Assembly (NCBI GenBank): GCA_963762085.1
Contig: CAVXJD010000003.1
Coordinates: forward strand, 116,883-180,882
DNA: 64,000 nt
From: DASQGA01 sp963762085
Lineage (GTDB): Bacteria; Actinomycetota; Thermoleophilia; Gaiellales; Gaiellaceae
Direction of reading: 5' to 3'
A program made the translations under genes and the position numbers. Under the pieces are notes generated by a model. That model saw nothing but the letters and a program-made list of their open reading frames with translations, was not told the DNA's origin and did not search any database. Within the stretch, counting starts at the first letter, position 1. The number at the start of each line of letters is the position of its first letter. Below are positions 41,186 through 50,275 of the stretch, one piece after another.

Positions 41186-41246
41186 CCTCCCCGAGTTCCT
41201 ACCGCGGGATCCGCGCGTCTCCGAGCCGTATCGCGTCTCTCCCCAG

Positions 41247-43145
41247 ATGGCGATCCGGATCGCCATCCTCGGGGTCTTCGCGATCGCGCTCTTCTGCGCG
41301 CTTTTCTTCCGGCTCTGGGCGCTCCAGGTGATCTCGGGAGATCGCTACCTGCAGGATGCCCGGAACAACCAGGTGCGGACGTTCCGCGTCGAGGCGCCTC
41401 GCGGCACCATCCTTGACAGGGACGGCACCGTGCTCGTCTCCAACCAGCCGGGCACCCAGGTCCAGATCTGGCCGGCTGCTTTCAAGGAACTTCGGACGAG
41501 CGAGCGCGATGCCGAGATCGTGGAGCTGGCAAGCCTCCTGCGGTTGAAGCCCAAGGACATTCGCAAGGAGCTTCGTAGTCATGCCGACGACCCGCTGACG
41601 CCGGTGACGATCAAGACGAGCGTCAAGGACGACAAGGTGAATTACCTCTACGAGCACCAGGCGGACTTCCCTGGGGTCGAGATTCAGCCCGTTCAGCTTC
41701 GAAGCTACGAGGCCGGCAAAATGGCGCCCCAGCTCCTCGGATACGTCAGCGAGATCACCGGCGAGCAGCTCGAGAGCCGTGCGAAAGACGGATACGCGGC
41801 TGGAGACCGGATCGGGCAGACGGGGCTCGAGGCGACCTACGACCGCTACATGCGCGGGCTCGCCGGGGAGGGGCAGGTCCGGGTGGACGCACTGGGTCGT
41901 GTGACGAGCGACCGCGAGTACAGCCAGCTGCCGCAGCCCGGCTACTCGGTGCGGCTCACGATCGACGCCGAGCTCCAACGGGCTGCCGAGGACGCCCTCG
42001 ACTACGGGATCCGCCTGGCGATCGAGAACGACGAGTTCTATGCCGACGGCGGCGCGATCGTCGCGATGGATCCGTCGGACGGGGCCATCCTTGCCATGGC
42101 ATCGAACCCGACGTACGACCCGAAGACGTTCGTCGGCAACGTGTCGCAGAAGGAGCTCAACGAGCTCCGCGCGCCGGAAGCGAACCTGCCGCAGCTGAAC
42201 CGGGCCGTCAGCGGCATCTATCCGCCGGGATCGACGTTCAAGCCCGTCACGGCCCTCGCAGCCCTCCAGGAAAAGATGCTCGACCCGTACGAGCCGATCC
42301 AGTGCGATCCCTCGATCACGGTCGACGGCCAGAAGTTCGTCAACTGGGACCCGTACACCAACATGGCGATGAACCTGGCGCCCGCGCTCGAGCGGTCGTG
42401 CGACACGTACTTCTACCGCGTGGGGCTCCGTTTCTACGAGCGCAAGGACTCCCCCCTCCAGAAGTGGGCGCGCCGGATGGGCTTCGGGTCACTGACGGGA
42501 ATCGACGTCGGGCCCGAAGAGGAGGGCCTCATGCCGACCCCGGCCTGGCGCCGCCGTCACTTCAAGACCGAGATCGACAAGATCTGGACCTCGGGCGACT
42601 CGGTACAGCTGGCAATCGGGCAGGGCGATCTCCTGACGACGCCGCTGCAGATGACGCGCTTCTACGCGCTCCTTGCAAACGGCGGCAAGCTGGTCGAGCC
42701 GCATCTCGTCAGCCGGATCGAAGAGCCGAAAGCGGACGAACAGGCTCCCGTCATCGTCCGGCCGATCCGGCCCAAGCCGCCTCGCGACCTGAACCTCGAC
42801 CCCAACGCGCTCCGGATCGTGCAAGAGGGCCTCTTCGACGCGACGCATGGAACGAACGGGACCTCTCAGAGCATCTTCGGGCCCTTCGCCGTCGACATCG
42901 CCGGCAAGACGGGGACGGCCGAGAAGTTCCAGAAACTGCCCGGTTATGGGAGCGTCGGCGGAAGATTGCTCGACCAGTCCTGGTGGTGCGGTTATGGGCC
43001 GACCGAGAAACCGACGATCGCCGTCTGCGCTCTGATCGAGAACGGTGGCCACGGCGGCACCGCGGCTGCTCCCGCGGCCATGAAGCTGCTCGCGAAGTAC
43101 TTCGATGTCCCCGAGACGCCGGTGGTTCCGGTGAACTCGGACTGA
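41247..43145 (+). CDS. mrdA: Penicillin-binding protein 2, elongation transpeptidase
   Basis: A 632-aa class B PBP. A membrane anchor (IAILGVFAIALFCALFFRLW) is followed by the PBP dimer domain and the transpeptidase domain with SxxK motif GSTFKP (Ser in YPPGSTFK), the SxN-type motif RSCDTYF (SCD) and AGKTGTAEK as the KTG motif. No start codon other than CTG occurs upstream of ATG 41247 in frame. It makes the cell-wall cross-links with RodA. The stop overlaps the rodA start. Confidence 0.95.
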   Translation: MAIRIAILGVFAIALFCALFFRLWALQVISGDRYLQDARNNQVRTFRVEAPRGTILDRDGTVLVSNQPGTQVQIWPAAFKELRTSERDAEIVELASLLRLKPKDIRKELRSHADDPLTPVTIKTSVKDDKVNYLYEHQADFPGVEIQPVQLRSYEAGKMAPQLLGYVSEITGEQLESRAKDGYAAGDRIGQTGLEATYDRYMRGLAGEGQVRVDALGRVTSDREYSQLPQPGYSVRLTIDAELQRAAEDALDYGIRLAIENDEFYADGGAIVAMDPSDGAILAMASNPTYDPKTFVGNVSQKELNELRAPEANLPQLNRAVSGIYPPGSTFKPVTALAALQEKMLDPYEPIQCDPSITVDGQKFVNWDPYTNMAMNLAPALERSCDTYFYRVGLRFYERKDSPLQKWARRMGFGSLTGIDVGPEEEGLMPTPAWRRRHFKTEIDKIWTSGDSVQLAIGQGDLLTTPLQMTRFYALLANGGKLVEPHLVSRIEEPKADEQAPVIVRPIRPKPPRDLNLDPNALRIVQEGLFDATHGTNGTSQSIFGPFAVDIAGKTGTAEKFQKLPGYGSVGGRLLDQSWWCGYGPTEKPTIAVCALIENGGHGGTAAAPAAMKLLAKYFDVPETPVVPVNSD

Positions 43146-44314
43146 TGGCCACCCGCGTAATCCAGGGCCACGCTCGCTCTCAGCCCGGTGAAGTCGCGAG
43201 CTTCATTCGCCATCTCGACTACTTGCTCTTCGCGGCCGTCGGCGGCCTCGTGGCCTACGGGCTCTGGGTGCTCTCGGCCGTGACCCGGAACGACATCACC
43301 GGAGACCCGGACTACTACGTCGTCCGGCAGGGGATCAACGTCGGCCTTGGAGTCGTCGCGCTCGTCGCGCTCACGGCCGTCAACCCGGACGTGTATCGCC
43401 GCTTCAGGCGTCCGCTCTACGGCCTCCTCATCCTGCTGCTCGCGATCGTTTTCGTTGCCGACGCCGTGCGCGGCTCGCAGCGCTGGATCGACATCGGTTT
43501 CTTCCGCTTCCAACCATCCGAGCTCGGGAAGCTGATCCTCATCGTCTGCATCGCCGGGTTCCTCGCGGACCGCTCGCGCCGGCTCGACGAGTGGAGGACC
43601 GTGCTGTTCGCAGTCGGTCTCGGAGCCCTGGCGGCGTTCCTCGTCTTCATCGAGCCCGACTTCGGTACCGCGCTCATGTATGTCGGCGCTCTCGCAGCCG
43701 CGCTCTTCATCGCGGGCGTTCCCTGGTCACGGCTTGCGGCGCTCGGTCTGACCGCCGGCACGGCCGCGATCACACTGCTCTGGGTCTTCCCCTCGAGCGG
43801 CGTCGACATCTTGAAGCCGTACCAGGTGCAGCGCCTGACCGGCTTCCTGAATCCGGACCTCGATCCGAGCGGAACGACCTACAACGCGACCCAGTCCATC
43901 ACAGCCGTCGGCTCGGGTGGCCTCGACGGACGGGGCGTCGCGGGCGCCACGCAGACCAACCTGAACTACCTGCCCGAGCACGCGACGGACTTCATCTTCT
44001 CCTCGCTCGCCGAGCAGCGTGGTTTTCTCGGCGCCTCGATTCTGCTCCTCCTCTACGCCCTCATCGTCTGGCGTGGGATCAAGATCATCGCGGTCGCTCC
44101 GAGCCTCTTCACGGCCGTTGTGGCCGCGTCGATCGTCGTCGTCCTCGTCACCCAGATCTTCGTGAACGTCGGCATGACGATCGGCATCGCCCCCGTGACG
44201 GGAATCCCGCTTCCGTTCGTCAGCTACGGCGGCAGCTCGATGCTCGTGAGCATGATGATGGTCGGCCTCCTGCAGGCGATCCACGTGCGCGGACGCCTGG
44301 CCGGACGTTCGTAG
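43145..44314 (+). CDS. rodA: SEDS peptidoglycan glycosyltransferase RodA
   Basis: A 389-aa polytopic protein starting at ATG 43145 (the TGA of mrdA overlaps it). Family motifs: GSQRWIDIGFFRFQPSELGKL, FLVFIEPDFGTALMY (with the catalytic-type Asp), PEHATDFIFSSLAEQRGFLG and PLPFVSYGGSSML. It polymerises lipid II glycans in the elongasome with PBP2 encoded just upstream. The ORF beginning at 42302 overlaps mrdA and is not the true start. Confidence 0.96.
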   Translation: MATRVIQGHARSQPGEVASFIRHLDYLLFAAVGGLVAYGLWVLSAVTRNDITGDPDYYVVRQGINVGLGVVALVALTAVNPDVYRRFRRPLYGLLILLLAIVFVADAVRGSQRWIDIGFFRFQPSELGKLILIVCIAGFLADRSRRLDEWRTVLFAVGLGALAAFLVFIEPDFGTALMYVGALAAALFIAGVPWSRLAALGLTAGTAAITLLWVFPSSGVDILKPYQVQRLTGFLNPDLDPSGTTYNATQSITAVGSGGLDGRGVAGATQTNLNYLPEHATDFIFSSLAEQRGFLGASILLLLYALIVWRGIKIIAVAPSLFTAVVAASIVVVLVTQIFVNVGMTIGIAPVTGIPLPFVSYGGSSMLVSMMMVGLLQAIHVRGRLAGRS

Positions 44315-44320
44315 AACTTC

Positions 44321-45169
44321 ATGCGGACCCTGCCCGTCAAGCCACTGGCGATCCTGGGGATCGTGCGCGAGGTCAAGGCTGCCGCCGAGAACCTGAGACC
44401 GATCCTGCTGGCCGGCGCGGAGAGTCCAGTCCGAGAGCTGGCTGAAGTCCTCGGAGAAGGCGGCGACGAATCCGCGCTCCGCGAGCTTCGTGGGCGCGCC
44501 CCGAGCGCCACCGACCTGGACGAAGCCTCACTCCTCGTCTACGCGATCCAGGGTGGCGCCGCCAGCGGTCACGACGAGCAAGTGCTTCGGCTTGCGTCGC
44601 GGAAGAGCGTTCCGGCGCTCGTCATCCTGGTCGGGCGCGGAACCGAGGACATTCCGGACATCCCGTACGTGCTCGCGACGGACGTGATGTCCGTTCGGGC
44701 AGGGGAGCCTTTGCCCGTCGAAGCGACGATCGAGCGAATCGCGGCGCGGGCCGGAGACAAGAGCTATGCGCTTGCCGCGAAGCTGCCCAGGATCCGTGCA
44801 GCCGTTTGTGACGAGATCGTCAGGAGCTTCTCGAAGCAAAACGGGATCCTGGGAGCCGCGATCTTCATCCCCGGCGCGGATCTGCCCGCGCTGACGCTGA
44901 ACCAGATGCGCATGGTTTTCCGAATCGCCGGCGCCTACGGGGCGGACATCGACCGTGAGCGCGGCATCGAGCTGCTCGGCGTCCTGGGTGCCGGCCTGGG
45001 CTTCCGGGCGGTGGCGCGCGAGCTCGTGGGCGTGGTGCCAGGCTTCGGCTGGGCACTCAAGGGATCCATTGCCTATGCAGGAACGCGCGCGCTCGGAGAG
45101 GCTGCGATCAGATACTTCGAAGCCGGTGGCATCGGCACGATTGTGGGGTCCGTCCGGTCCCGGTCCTAG
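44321..45169 (+). CDS. DUF697-family protein (YcjF-like)
   Basis: A 282-aa protein. The C-terminal part (residues about 145-260) matches DUF697: AAKLPRIRAAVCDEIVRSFSKQNGILGA and a Gly-rich hydrophobic region (ELLGVLGAGLGFRAVARELVG). The N-terminal part is a helical region with a Rossmann-like stretch (SLLVYAIQGG). DUF697 proteins often accompany Era-like GTPases and may sit at the membrane, but no GTPase is present here. It follows rodA with a 6-bp gap. Confidence 0.8.
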   Translation: MRTLPVKPLAILGIVREVKAAAENLRPILLAGAESPVRELAEVLGEGGDESALRELRGRAPSATDLDEASLLVYAIQGGAASGHDEQVLRLASRKSVPALVILVGRGTEDIPDIPYVLATDVMSVRAGEPLPVEATIERIAARAGDKSYALAAKLPRIRAAVCDEIVRSFSKQNGILGAAIFIPGADLPALTLNQMRMVFRIAGAYGADIDRERGIELLGVLGAGLGFRAVARELVGVVPGFGWALKGSIAYAGTRALGEAAIRYFEAGGIGTIVGSVRSRS

Positions 45170-45180
45170 CCTTCCGGGAC
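45167..45180 (+). promoter_or_regulatory. -10 box before the 67-aa gene
   Basis: TAGCCT at 45167-45172 is 8 nt before the ATG at 45181. It overlaps the preceding stop codon. Confidence 0.35.
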
Positions 45181-45384
45181 ATGACCGCACGCGACACGCG
45201 CGAGGCACTCGAAGTGCTCGCGATCGAGGAAGCGGACGCCTGGTTCGAGTACCTCGAGTCCACCCGCTGGCACGGAGCCTCGGGGCGCTACGACGAGGTC
45301 GAGCCCTGGGCGTGGGCACGCCTCCACCAACGGCTCCGCATGGTCGAAAGACGGCGGACGCACCTCCGCCCGGCGGCCGCGTAG
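45181..45384 (+). CDS. Small hypothetical protein (67 aa)
   Basis: A 67-aa acidic-then-basic protein (MTARDTREALEVLAIEEADAW at the start, VERRRTHLRPAAA at the end), rich in Trp and Glu. It has no membrane segment. The composition and amino-acid use fit a genuine actinobacterial gene, but no family is recognised. It lies alone between the DUF697 gene and the rng leader. Confidence 0.65.
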   Translation: MTARDTREALEVLAIEEADAWFEYLESTRWHGASGRYDEVEPWAWARLHQRLRMVERRRTHLRPAAA

Positions 45385-45547
45385 GACCCCCACTGCTAGC
45401 CTGTAGTCATTGCGCAGGGAGGACCGAGTTCCAGTGACGAAGCGGGATCCCGTGCGCCGAGAGATATGAGCTTTGTGGCAGACACGTCAGTGACCCGCGC
45501 TTGCACGCACAGCGCCGGTCGCGGCGTGCGCCCGAAAGGAGAACTAC
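45385..45547 (+). promoter_or_regulatory. Long leader of the RNase E/G gene
   Basis: The 163 nt before GTG 45548 have no gene. A possible -10 (TGTAGTCAT) lies near 45405, hairpin arms GCACGC/GCGTGC (about 45502 and 45526) frame the 3' part, and the strong ribosome binding site GAAAGGAG sits 6 nt before the start. In other bacteria the 5' UTR of RNase E is used for autoregulation, so a similar role is possible. Confidence 0.4.
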
Positions 45548-48406
45548 GTGCCCTGGTTTCGACGCAAGAAGCGCGAGGAGGGAGCGCCCGCGGAGGCAGC
45601 CCCCGAAGCGCGAGCGGTTCTGGAGGAGACGCCTCCGCCGCAGCAAGATCCCGCCTCCGCAGAGGCTGAGGACAAGCCGGCCAGAAAGCGGCGCCGCGGC
45701 TCGCGAGGCGGTCGTGGTCGGAAGAAGACGCCCGTAGAGGGTGAGGCCGGCGCGGTCGCCGCTGCCGATGAAAAGCCTGCCGCCAAGCCAAGGCGGGCGC
45801 GCGAGAGCGAGAAGCCGGCGACTCGGGCCCGAAAGAAGCCCGATGACACAAGAAGGCGCCGGAAGACCCCGACGAAGCGTATCGACATCCCGGATGTAGA
45901 GAAGGAGATTTACGTCTCCGTCGAGGTTGGTGAGCAGCGCGTTGCGATCCTCGAAGAGGGCAAGGCGGCCGAGGTCTACCTCGAGCGCCGCGGGCGCCGG
46001 TCGATTGCCGGCAACGTCTACAAGGGCGTCATCGACAACGTGCTGCCGGGGATGGAGGCATCTTTCGTCGAGATCGGCCTGCCGAAGAACGGCTTTCTCT
46101 ACGTCGACGAAATCGTCGTCCCGGAGCTCGAGGGGAAGCGGCATGGACGTCGCATCCAGGATCTCGTCCAGCGCGGCCAGGAAGTGCTCGTGCAGGCAGT
46201 CAAGGACCCCATGGGAACAAAGGGCGCCCGGCTCACCACGGAGATCTCGCTACCGGGCCGGTTCCTCGTCTACACCCCCTTCGGGGACGGGATCGGCATC
46301 TCCCGGCGACTCGAGGATGCCGAGCGGGATCGCCTCAAGGCCATCTCCAAGACCCTTGACGTCGGCGACGGGGGCATCATCGTGCGGACTGCCGCCGAGG
46401 GCGCCACGCAGGAGGAGCTCGAGGGTGACCTCGCATTCCTGCGGAAGCTCTGGGGCACGATTCTCGCGCGGGCGGAGAGCACGAAGGCCCCGGCGCTCGT
46501 CTACCAGGAGGCCGAGCTGCCTCTTCGGATCATCCGCGACCTCTTCAACCGCGAGGTCGTGCGGGTCGTCGTCGACCACGAGCGCACCTACCGGCGCATC
46601 GTCGGCTACCTGAAGCGGACATCGCCCCAGCTCACCGAGAAGGTGGAGCTCTACGCCGGCAAGCAGCCGCTCATGGAAAAGACAGGGGTGGAGGAAGCGG
46701 TTCGGTCCACGCTCAACCGGCGGGTCGACCTGCCTTCCGGCGGCTACCTGATCTTCGACTACGCCGAGGCGTTCACGGTCATCGACGTCAACACGGGCCG
46801 CTTCGTCGGCGCGCGCGGAAAGGCGAGCGGCGCCCGGCTCGAGGACACGATCACGAAGAACAACCTCGAGGCCGTCGCCGAGGTCGTTCGCCAGCTGCGG
46901 CTGCGCGACATCGGCGGCATCATCGTCATCGACTTCATCGACATGGCGAACCCGAAAAACCGGGAGCTTGTCGAAGAAGCGCTGAAGCGGGAGCTCGAGC
47001 GCGACCGGACGAAGACCTACGTCGTCGAGATCTCCCCGCTCGGACTCGTCGAGATGACGCGCCAGAACGTGACCGACGGACCGCGGGAGATACTCACCAT
47101 CGCCTGCCCGACCTGTGCCGGGGACGGGATCGTCGTCTCGGACGAGACGCAGGCAATCGATGTCGAGAGAAGGCTCCGGAGCCTGGTGCGAAGCTCGCGG
47201 AGCCAGGCGTTCCGGATCGAGCTGAACCCCCACGTGGCCGCGATCCTGATCGGGCCCGGCGGTTCGCGGCTCGACGATCTCGAACAGGAGCTCGGGCGGC
47301 GCTTCGTGGTCGAAACGAAGGACGGAGCTCCGGCGGATCACTTCGAGGTCGTGGCCCGCGGGCCGGCGGCTCGCGCCGAGCTGAAGGGCACCCCGGTAAC
47401 GAAGGGCCAGGAGCTCGAGATCGCCATCGTCGAACGTGACAGCCACTTCGACGACGCAGGCATTGGCCGACTCGACAAGTACCCGATCTCGGTCGCAGGC
47501 GCTGCGAGCCAGGTTGGCAAGAAGGTGAAGGCTCGGATCGAGCGTACGACCAACACGGTCGCCTACGGCGTGCTCGCCGACGCGGTCGAGCCGGAGCGGC
47601 CAGTCGACCCGGAGACCGAGCTCGAGGAGCTCGAGGCGGCCGGCGAGCCGATTCTGGCGAAGCCGAAGGCGAATGCGAAGGCACTCGAGCCGGAGGCCGA
47701 GCCGGTAGGCCCGGAGTCGACGCCTGTCGCCGAGAGCTCGGAGCCAGAGGCGGTGTCGGAGGTTCCTGCGAGGGCGCAACCGGTCAGCGAGCAGAGCTCA
47801 CCTTCCCAGCTCGAGGTCGGCCACGAGTTCAACCTGACAATCGAGGACTCGCTCGGGGAGTCGGCCGGGATCGGGCGGGCCGGCAGTAGGCGCATCACCG
47901 TGGCCGGTGCCGCGACCAGGGTCGGCGAGACGCTTCCGATCCGGATCGACGAGGTGACCACCCGAGCCGTCCGCGCATCCATCAATGGGGACGCAGTCAA
48001 GCCGCCGGTCGCGGCCGAGCCGGTCGCCGAGATCACCCCGGCCGCCGAGACAGGCGACGCCGCTCCGGCGACGGGCGAGGACGGCGAGCCGAAGCCGAAG
48101 AAGCGCACGCGCCGAGGGAGCCGCGGCGGTCGCGGCCGCAAGAAGAAGCCGCCGGCCGTCTCCGGGGCAGAGGATGCAGTTGCAACCAACGGCGACGAGC
48201 CGATCGCGACCGCCGACGTGGGCGAGAGCTCTGCCGAGGAGGCTGACGCCGTCGCCGCCGAGGAGCCGTCCGACAACGGCGAGAAGCCGAAGAAGAAGAC
48301 GCGCCGAGGCTCTCGCGGGGGCCGGAACAGGCGGAAGAAGCCGCTCGCGGCGGACGGTGCGGTAGAGCCGATCCCGTCCGTTGCCGGTGAGGAGGAGAGT
48401 GGCTAG
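45548..48406 (+). CDS. rng: Ribonuclease E/G with TRAM-like domains in the tail
   Basis: A 952-aa protein starting at GTG 45548. After a basic region with RRGSRGGRGRKK it has the S1 domain (about residues 115-190), the RNase E/G catalytic domain with the acidic metal site in VIDVNTGRF and VIDFIDM, and the zinc link CPTCAGDG. The C-terminal part differs from E. coli RNase E: two segments with the TRAM pattern (GQELEIAIVERD..GIGRLDKYPISV and GHEFNLTIEDSLG..GIGRAGSRRITV), then two more RRGSRGGR-type basic repeats (KRTRRGSRGGRGRKK, KTRRGSRGGRNRRKK). It makes mRNA cuts and matures rRNA and tRNA. Confidence 0.93.
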   Translation: MPWFRRKKREEGAPAEAAPEARAVLEETPPPQQDPASAEAEDKPARKRRRGSRGGRGRKKTPVEGEAGAVAAADEKPAAKPRRARESEKPATRARKKPDDTRRRRKTPTKRIDIPDVEKEIYVSVEVGEQRVAILEEGKAAEVYLERRGRRSIAGNVYKGVIDNVLPGMEASFVEIGLPKNGFLYVDEIVVPELEGKRHGRRIQDLVQRGQEVLVQAVKDPMGTKGARLTTEISLPGRFLVYTPFGDGIGISRRLEDAERDRLKAISKTLDVGDGGIIVRTAAEGATQEELEGDLAFLRKLWGTILARAESTKAPALVYQEAELPLRIIRDLFNREVVRVVVDHERTYRRIVGYLKRTSPQLTEKVELYAGKQPLMEKTGVEEAVRSTLNRRVDLPSGGYLIFDYAEAFTVIDVNTGRFVGARGKASGARLEDTITKNNLEAVAEVVRQLRLRDIGGIIVIDFIDMANPKNRELVEEALKRELERDRTKTYVVEISPLGLVEMTRQNVTDGPREILTIACPTCAGDGIVVSDETQAIDVERRLRSLVRSSRSQAFRIELNPHVAAILIGPGGSRLDDLEQELGRRFVVETKDGAPADHFEVVARGPAARAELKGTPVTKGQELEIAIVERDSHFDDAGIGRLDKYPISVAGAASQVGKKVKARIERTTNTVAYGVLADAVEPERPVDPETELEELEAAGEPILAKPKANAKALEPEAEPVGPESTPVAESSEPEAVSEVPARAQPVSEQSSPSQLEVGHEFNLTIEDSLGESAGIGRAGSRRITVAGAATRVGETLPIRIDEVTTRAVRASINGDAVKPPVAAEPVAEITPAAETGDAAPATGEDGEPKPKKRTRRGSRGGRGRKKKPPAVSGAEDAVATNGDEPIATADVGESSAEEADAVAAEEPSDNGEKPKKKTRRGSRGGRNRRKKPLAADGAVEPIPSVAGEEESG

Positions 48407-48418
48407 ACTGTCCGCCGA

Positions 48419-48445
48419 AGCGGGCGCTCGCCCGCTCGTTTTTCT
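48419..48445 (+). terminator. Intrinsic terminator between rng and rplU
   Basis: AGCGGGC-GCTC-GCCCGCT is a perfect 7-bp stem followed by CGTTTTTCTTT. It lies 16 nt before the rplU start, so it ends the rng message or attenuates the ribosomal-protein genes. Confidence 0.8.
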
Positions 48446-48460
48446 TTGCGGCGAACCGAC

Positions 48461-48832
48461 ATGACCTACGCGATCATCTCACTCGGCGGCAAGCAGTACC
48501 GCGTCCGCGAAGGCGAGTATCTCCTCGTCGAGCGCCTCCCGTACGAGGAGGGTAAGACGTTCAACCCGGACATCCTGATGGTCGGGGGAGACGGGGACAC
48601 GTTGCTCGGCAAGGACGAGCTGAAGGGGCAGCAGGTGACGGCCCTGGTGGCAGCGCACGTGCTCGGGAAGAAGGTGATCGTCGGCAAGCATCGCCAGCGA
48701 ACCGGCTACCGGCGCCGGAACGGCCACCGCAGCAGGCTCTCGCGAATCGAGATCCAGTCGATCGGCAAGCAGGCCGCCCGCTCGACGACGAAGAAGGCAC
48801 CGGCGAAAAAGACCGAGACGGAGAAGAAGTAG
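48461..48832 (+). CDS. rplU: Ribosomal protein bL21
   Basis: A 123-aa protein starting at ATG 48461 (MTYAIISLGGKQYRVREGEYL). The motifs for L21 (GGKQYRV, KVIVGKHRQRTGYRRRNGHRS) are complete. A lysine-rich C-terminal tail (TTKKAPAKKTETEKK) extends beyond the core. It binds 23S rRNA. The order rng-rplU-rpmA-obg is the common bacterial one. The longer open frame from 48446 lacks a proper ribosomal start. Confidence 0.97.
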   Translation: MTYAIISLGGKQYRVREGEYLLVERLPYEEGKTFNPDILMVGGDGDTLLGKDELKGQQVTALVAAHVLGKKVIVGKHRQRTGYRRRNGHRSRLSRIEIQSIGKQAARSTTKKAPAKKTETEKK

Positions 48833-49081
48833 ATGGCTCACAAGAAGGGACTCGGCTCCTCCAAGAACGGCCGCGACTCCCAGTCGAAGCGACTTGGCGT
48901 CAAGCTCTACGACGGCCAGGAGGTCAAGGCCGGAATGATTGTCGTGCGCCAGCGCGGGACCCGCTTCAAGCCGGGCACCGGTACGGGCCTCGGGCGAGAC
49001 CACACGATCTTTGCGACGCGGGACGGCAAAGTGTCGTTCCACTCGGGCGGCACCGGCCGCTACGTCTCGATCGTCGAGTAG
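48833..49081 (+). CDS. rpmA: Ribosomal protein bL27
   Basis: An 82-aa protein whose N-terminus (MAHKKGLGSSKNGRDSQSKR) reaches the peptidyl transferase centre. The typical VRQRGTRFKPGTGTGLGRDHTIFA block is complete. There is no cleavable N-terminal extension of the Firmicutes kind. The start directly follows the rplU stop. Confidence 0.97.
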   Translation: MAHKKGLGSSKNGRDSQSKRLGVKLYDGQEVKAGMIVVRQRGTRFKPGTGTGLGRDHTIFATRDGKVSFHSGGTGRYVSIVE

Positions 49082-49087
49082 CCCACC

Positions 49088-50275
49088 GTGTTTCGTGACC
49101 GCGCCCGGATCGAGGTCCGGGGAGGACGCGGAGGCGACGGCTCCCTCAGCTTTCGGCGTGAGAAGTTCGTGCCGAAGGGCGGGCCCGACGGTGGCGACGG
49201 GGGCAAGGGCGGAGACGTAGCGATTGTCGTCGATCGTGATCTCCGCGATCTCGCGTCATTCCGCGGGAAGCAGCGGTTCGCGGGTGGGCGTGGCGTTCAT
49301 GGCAAGGGTGCAAACAAGCATGGCGCCGACGGCGAGGACGTCGAGCTTCGGGTGCCGGTCGGGACGCAGGTGCTCGACGCGGACGGCGGGCTCCTCGTCG
49401 ACCTGGCACACACGGGCGCGCGCGCCGTGGTGGCCCGAGGAGGCCTCGGCGGCGCCGGCAACCGCCGCTTCGCATCGCCGACGCACCAGACACCTCGCTT
49501 CGCCGAGGTCGGCCAGGCGGGCGAGGAGGCGGAGCTCGAGCTCAGGCTGAAGCTCCTGGCCGATGCTGCTCTCCTGGGATTCCCGAACGCCGGCAAGTCT
49601 TCGCTGCTGCGCCGGATTTCAAACGCCAAACCGAAAGTCGCCGACTATCCGTTCACGACGGTGGCCCCGGTGCTCGGCACCGTCGACTCGGCCGACGGCC
49701 GGCAGCTCACGGTCGCCGACGTGCCCGGTCTCATCGAGGGGGCAAGCGAGGGGACCGGACTCGGCCACGAGTTTCTCGCCCACCTGGAGCGCGCTCGCCT
49801 CTTCCTGCACGTGATCGACGTCCAGGAGGATCCGGAATCGCGGTTCGCCTCGATCGACGCCGAGCTGCGCGCCTACGGGGCCGGCCTCGCCGAGCGACCT
49901 CAGATCGTCGTTTTGAACAAGATCGACCTCGTCCCTGAGCCACCGGAGGTGGAGTTCGCCGACCCCCGCGTCCTGAGTGTGCTCCCGGTCTCGGCAGTCA
50001 CCGGGGCTGGAATCGAGGAGCTTCGGCGCAGCCTCTTCGAACTGATCCCTGAGGACCGGACCGCCTCCGAGCCAGAGGCCGAGCTCGCCGATTTCCTCGT
50101 CTACCGACCGTCCCCACCGCGCCGGCGGCCCTACCGCATCTTCCGTGGCGACCGCGGCTTCCGGGTCGCCGGAGCCAAGGTTCCCGACGACGAGCTCCGC
50201 ACCGCTCTGCGGGCGGCCGGAGCGCGACCCGGCGATCAGGTGGACCTCGGCGATTCGACCTTCGTCTACGAATGA
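49088..50275 (+). CDS. obg: GTPase Obg/CgtA
   Basis: A 395-aa protein starting at GTG 49088. It has the glycine-rich Obg fold (GGRGGDGSLSFRREKFVPKGGPDGGDGGKGG, residues about 12-42), the GTPase domain with G1 GFPNAGKSS, G3 DVPGLIEGA and G4 NKID, and the C-terminal OCT domain (YRPSPPRRRPYRI). It binds the large ribosomal subunit in assembly and stress response. Its stop overlaps the nadD start, so the NAD gene is cotranscribed. Confidence 0.97.
   Translation: MFRDRARIEVRGGRGGDGSLSFRREKFVPKGGPDGGDGGKGGDVAIVVDRDLRDLASFRGKQRFAGGRGVHGKGANKHGADGEDVELRVPVGTQVLDADGGLLVDLAHTGARAVVARGGLGGAGNRRFASPTHQTPRFAEVGQAGEEAELELRLKLLADAALLGFPNAGKSSLLRRISNAKPKVADYPFTTVAPVLGTVDSADGRQLTVADVPGLIEGASEGTGLGHEFLAHLERARLFLHVIDVQEDPESRFASIDAELRAYGAGLAERPQIVVLNKIDLVPEPPEVEFADPRVLSVLPVSAVTGAGIEELRRSLFELIPEDRTASEPEAELADFLVYRPSPPRRRPYRIFRGDRGFRVAGAKVPDDELRTALRAAGARPGDQVDLGDSTFVYE

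Noticed and set aside
46250..47779. Minus-strand ORF of 509 aa opposite the RNase E/G gene
   Set aside because: The composition (many Arg, Asp and Leu) and full overlap with a well-supported gene mark it as a frame shadow.
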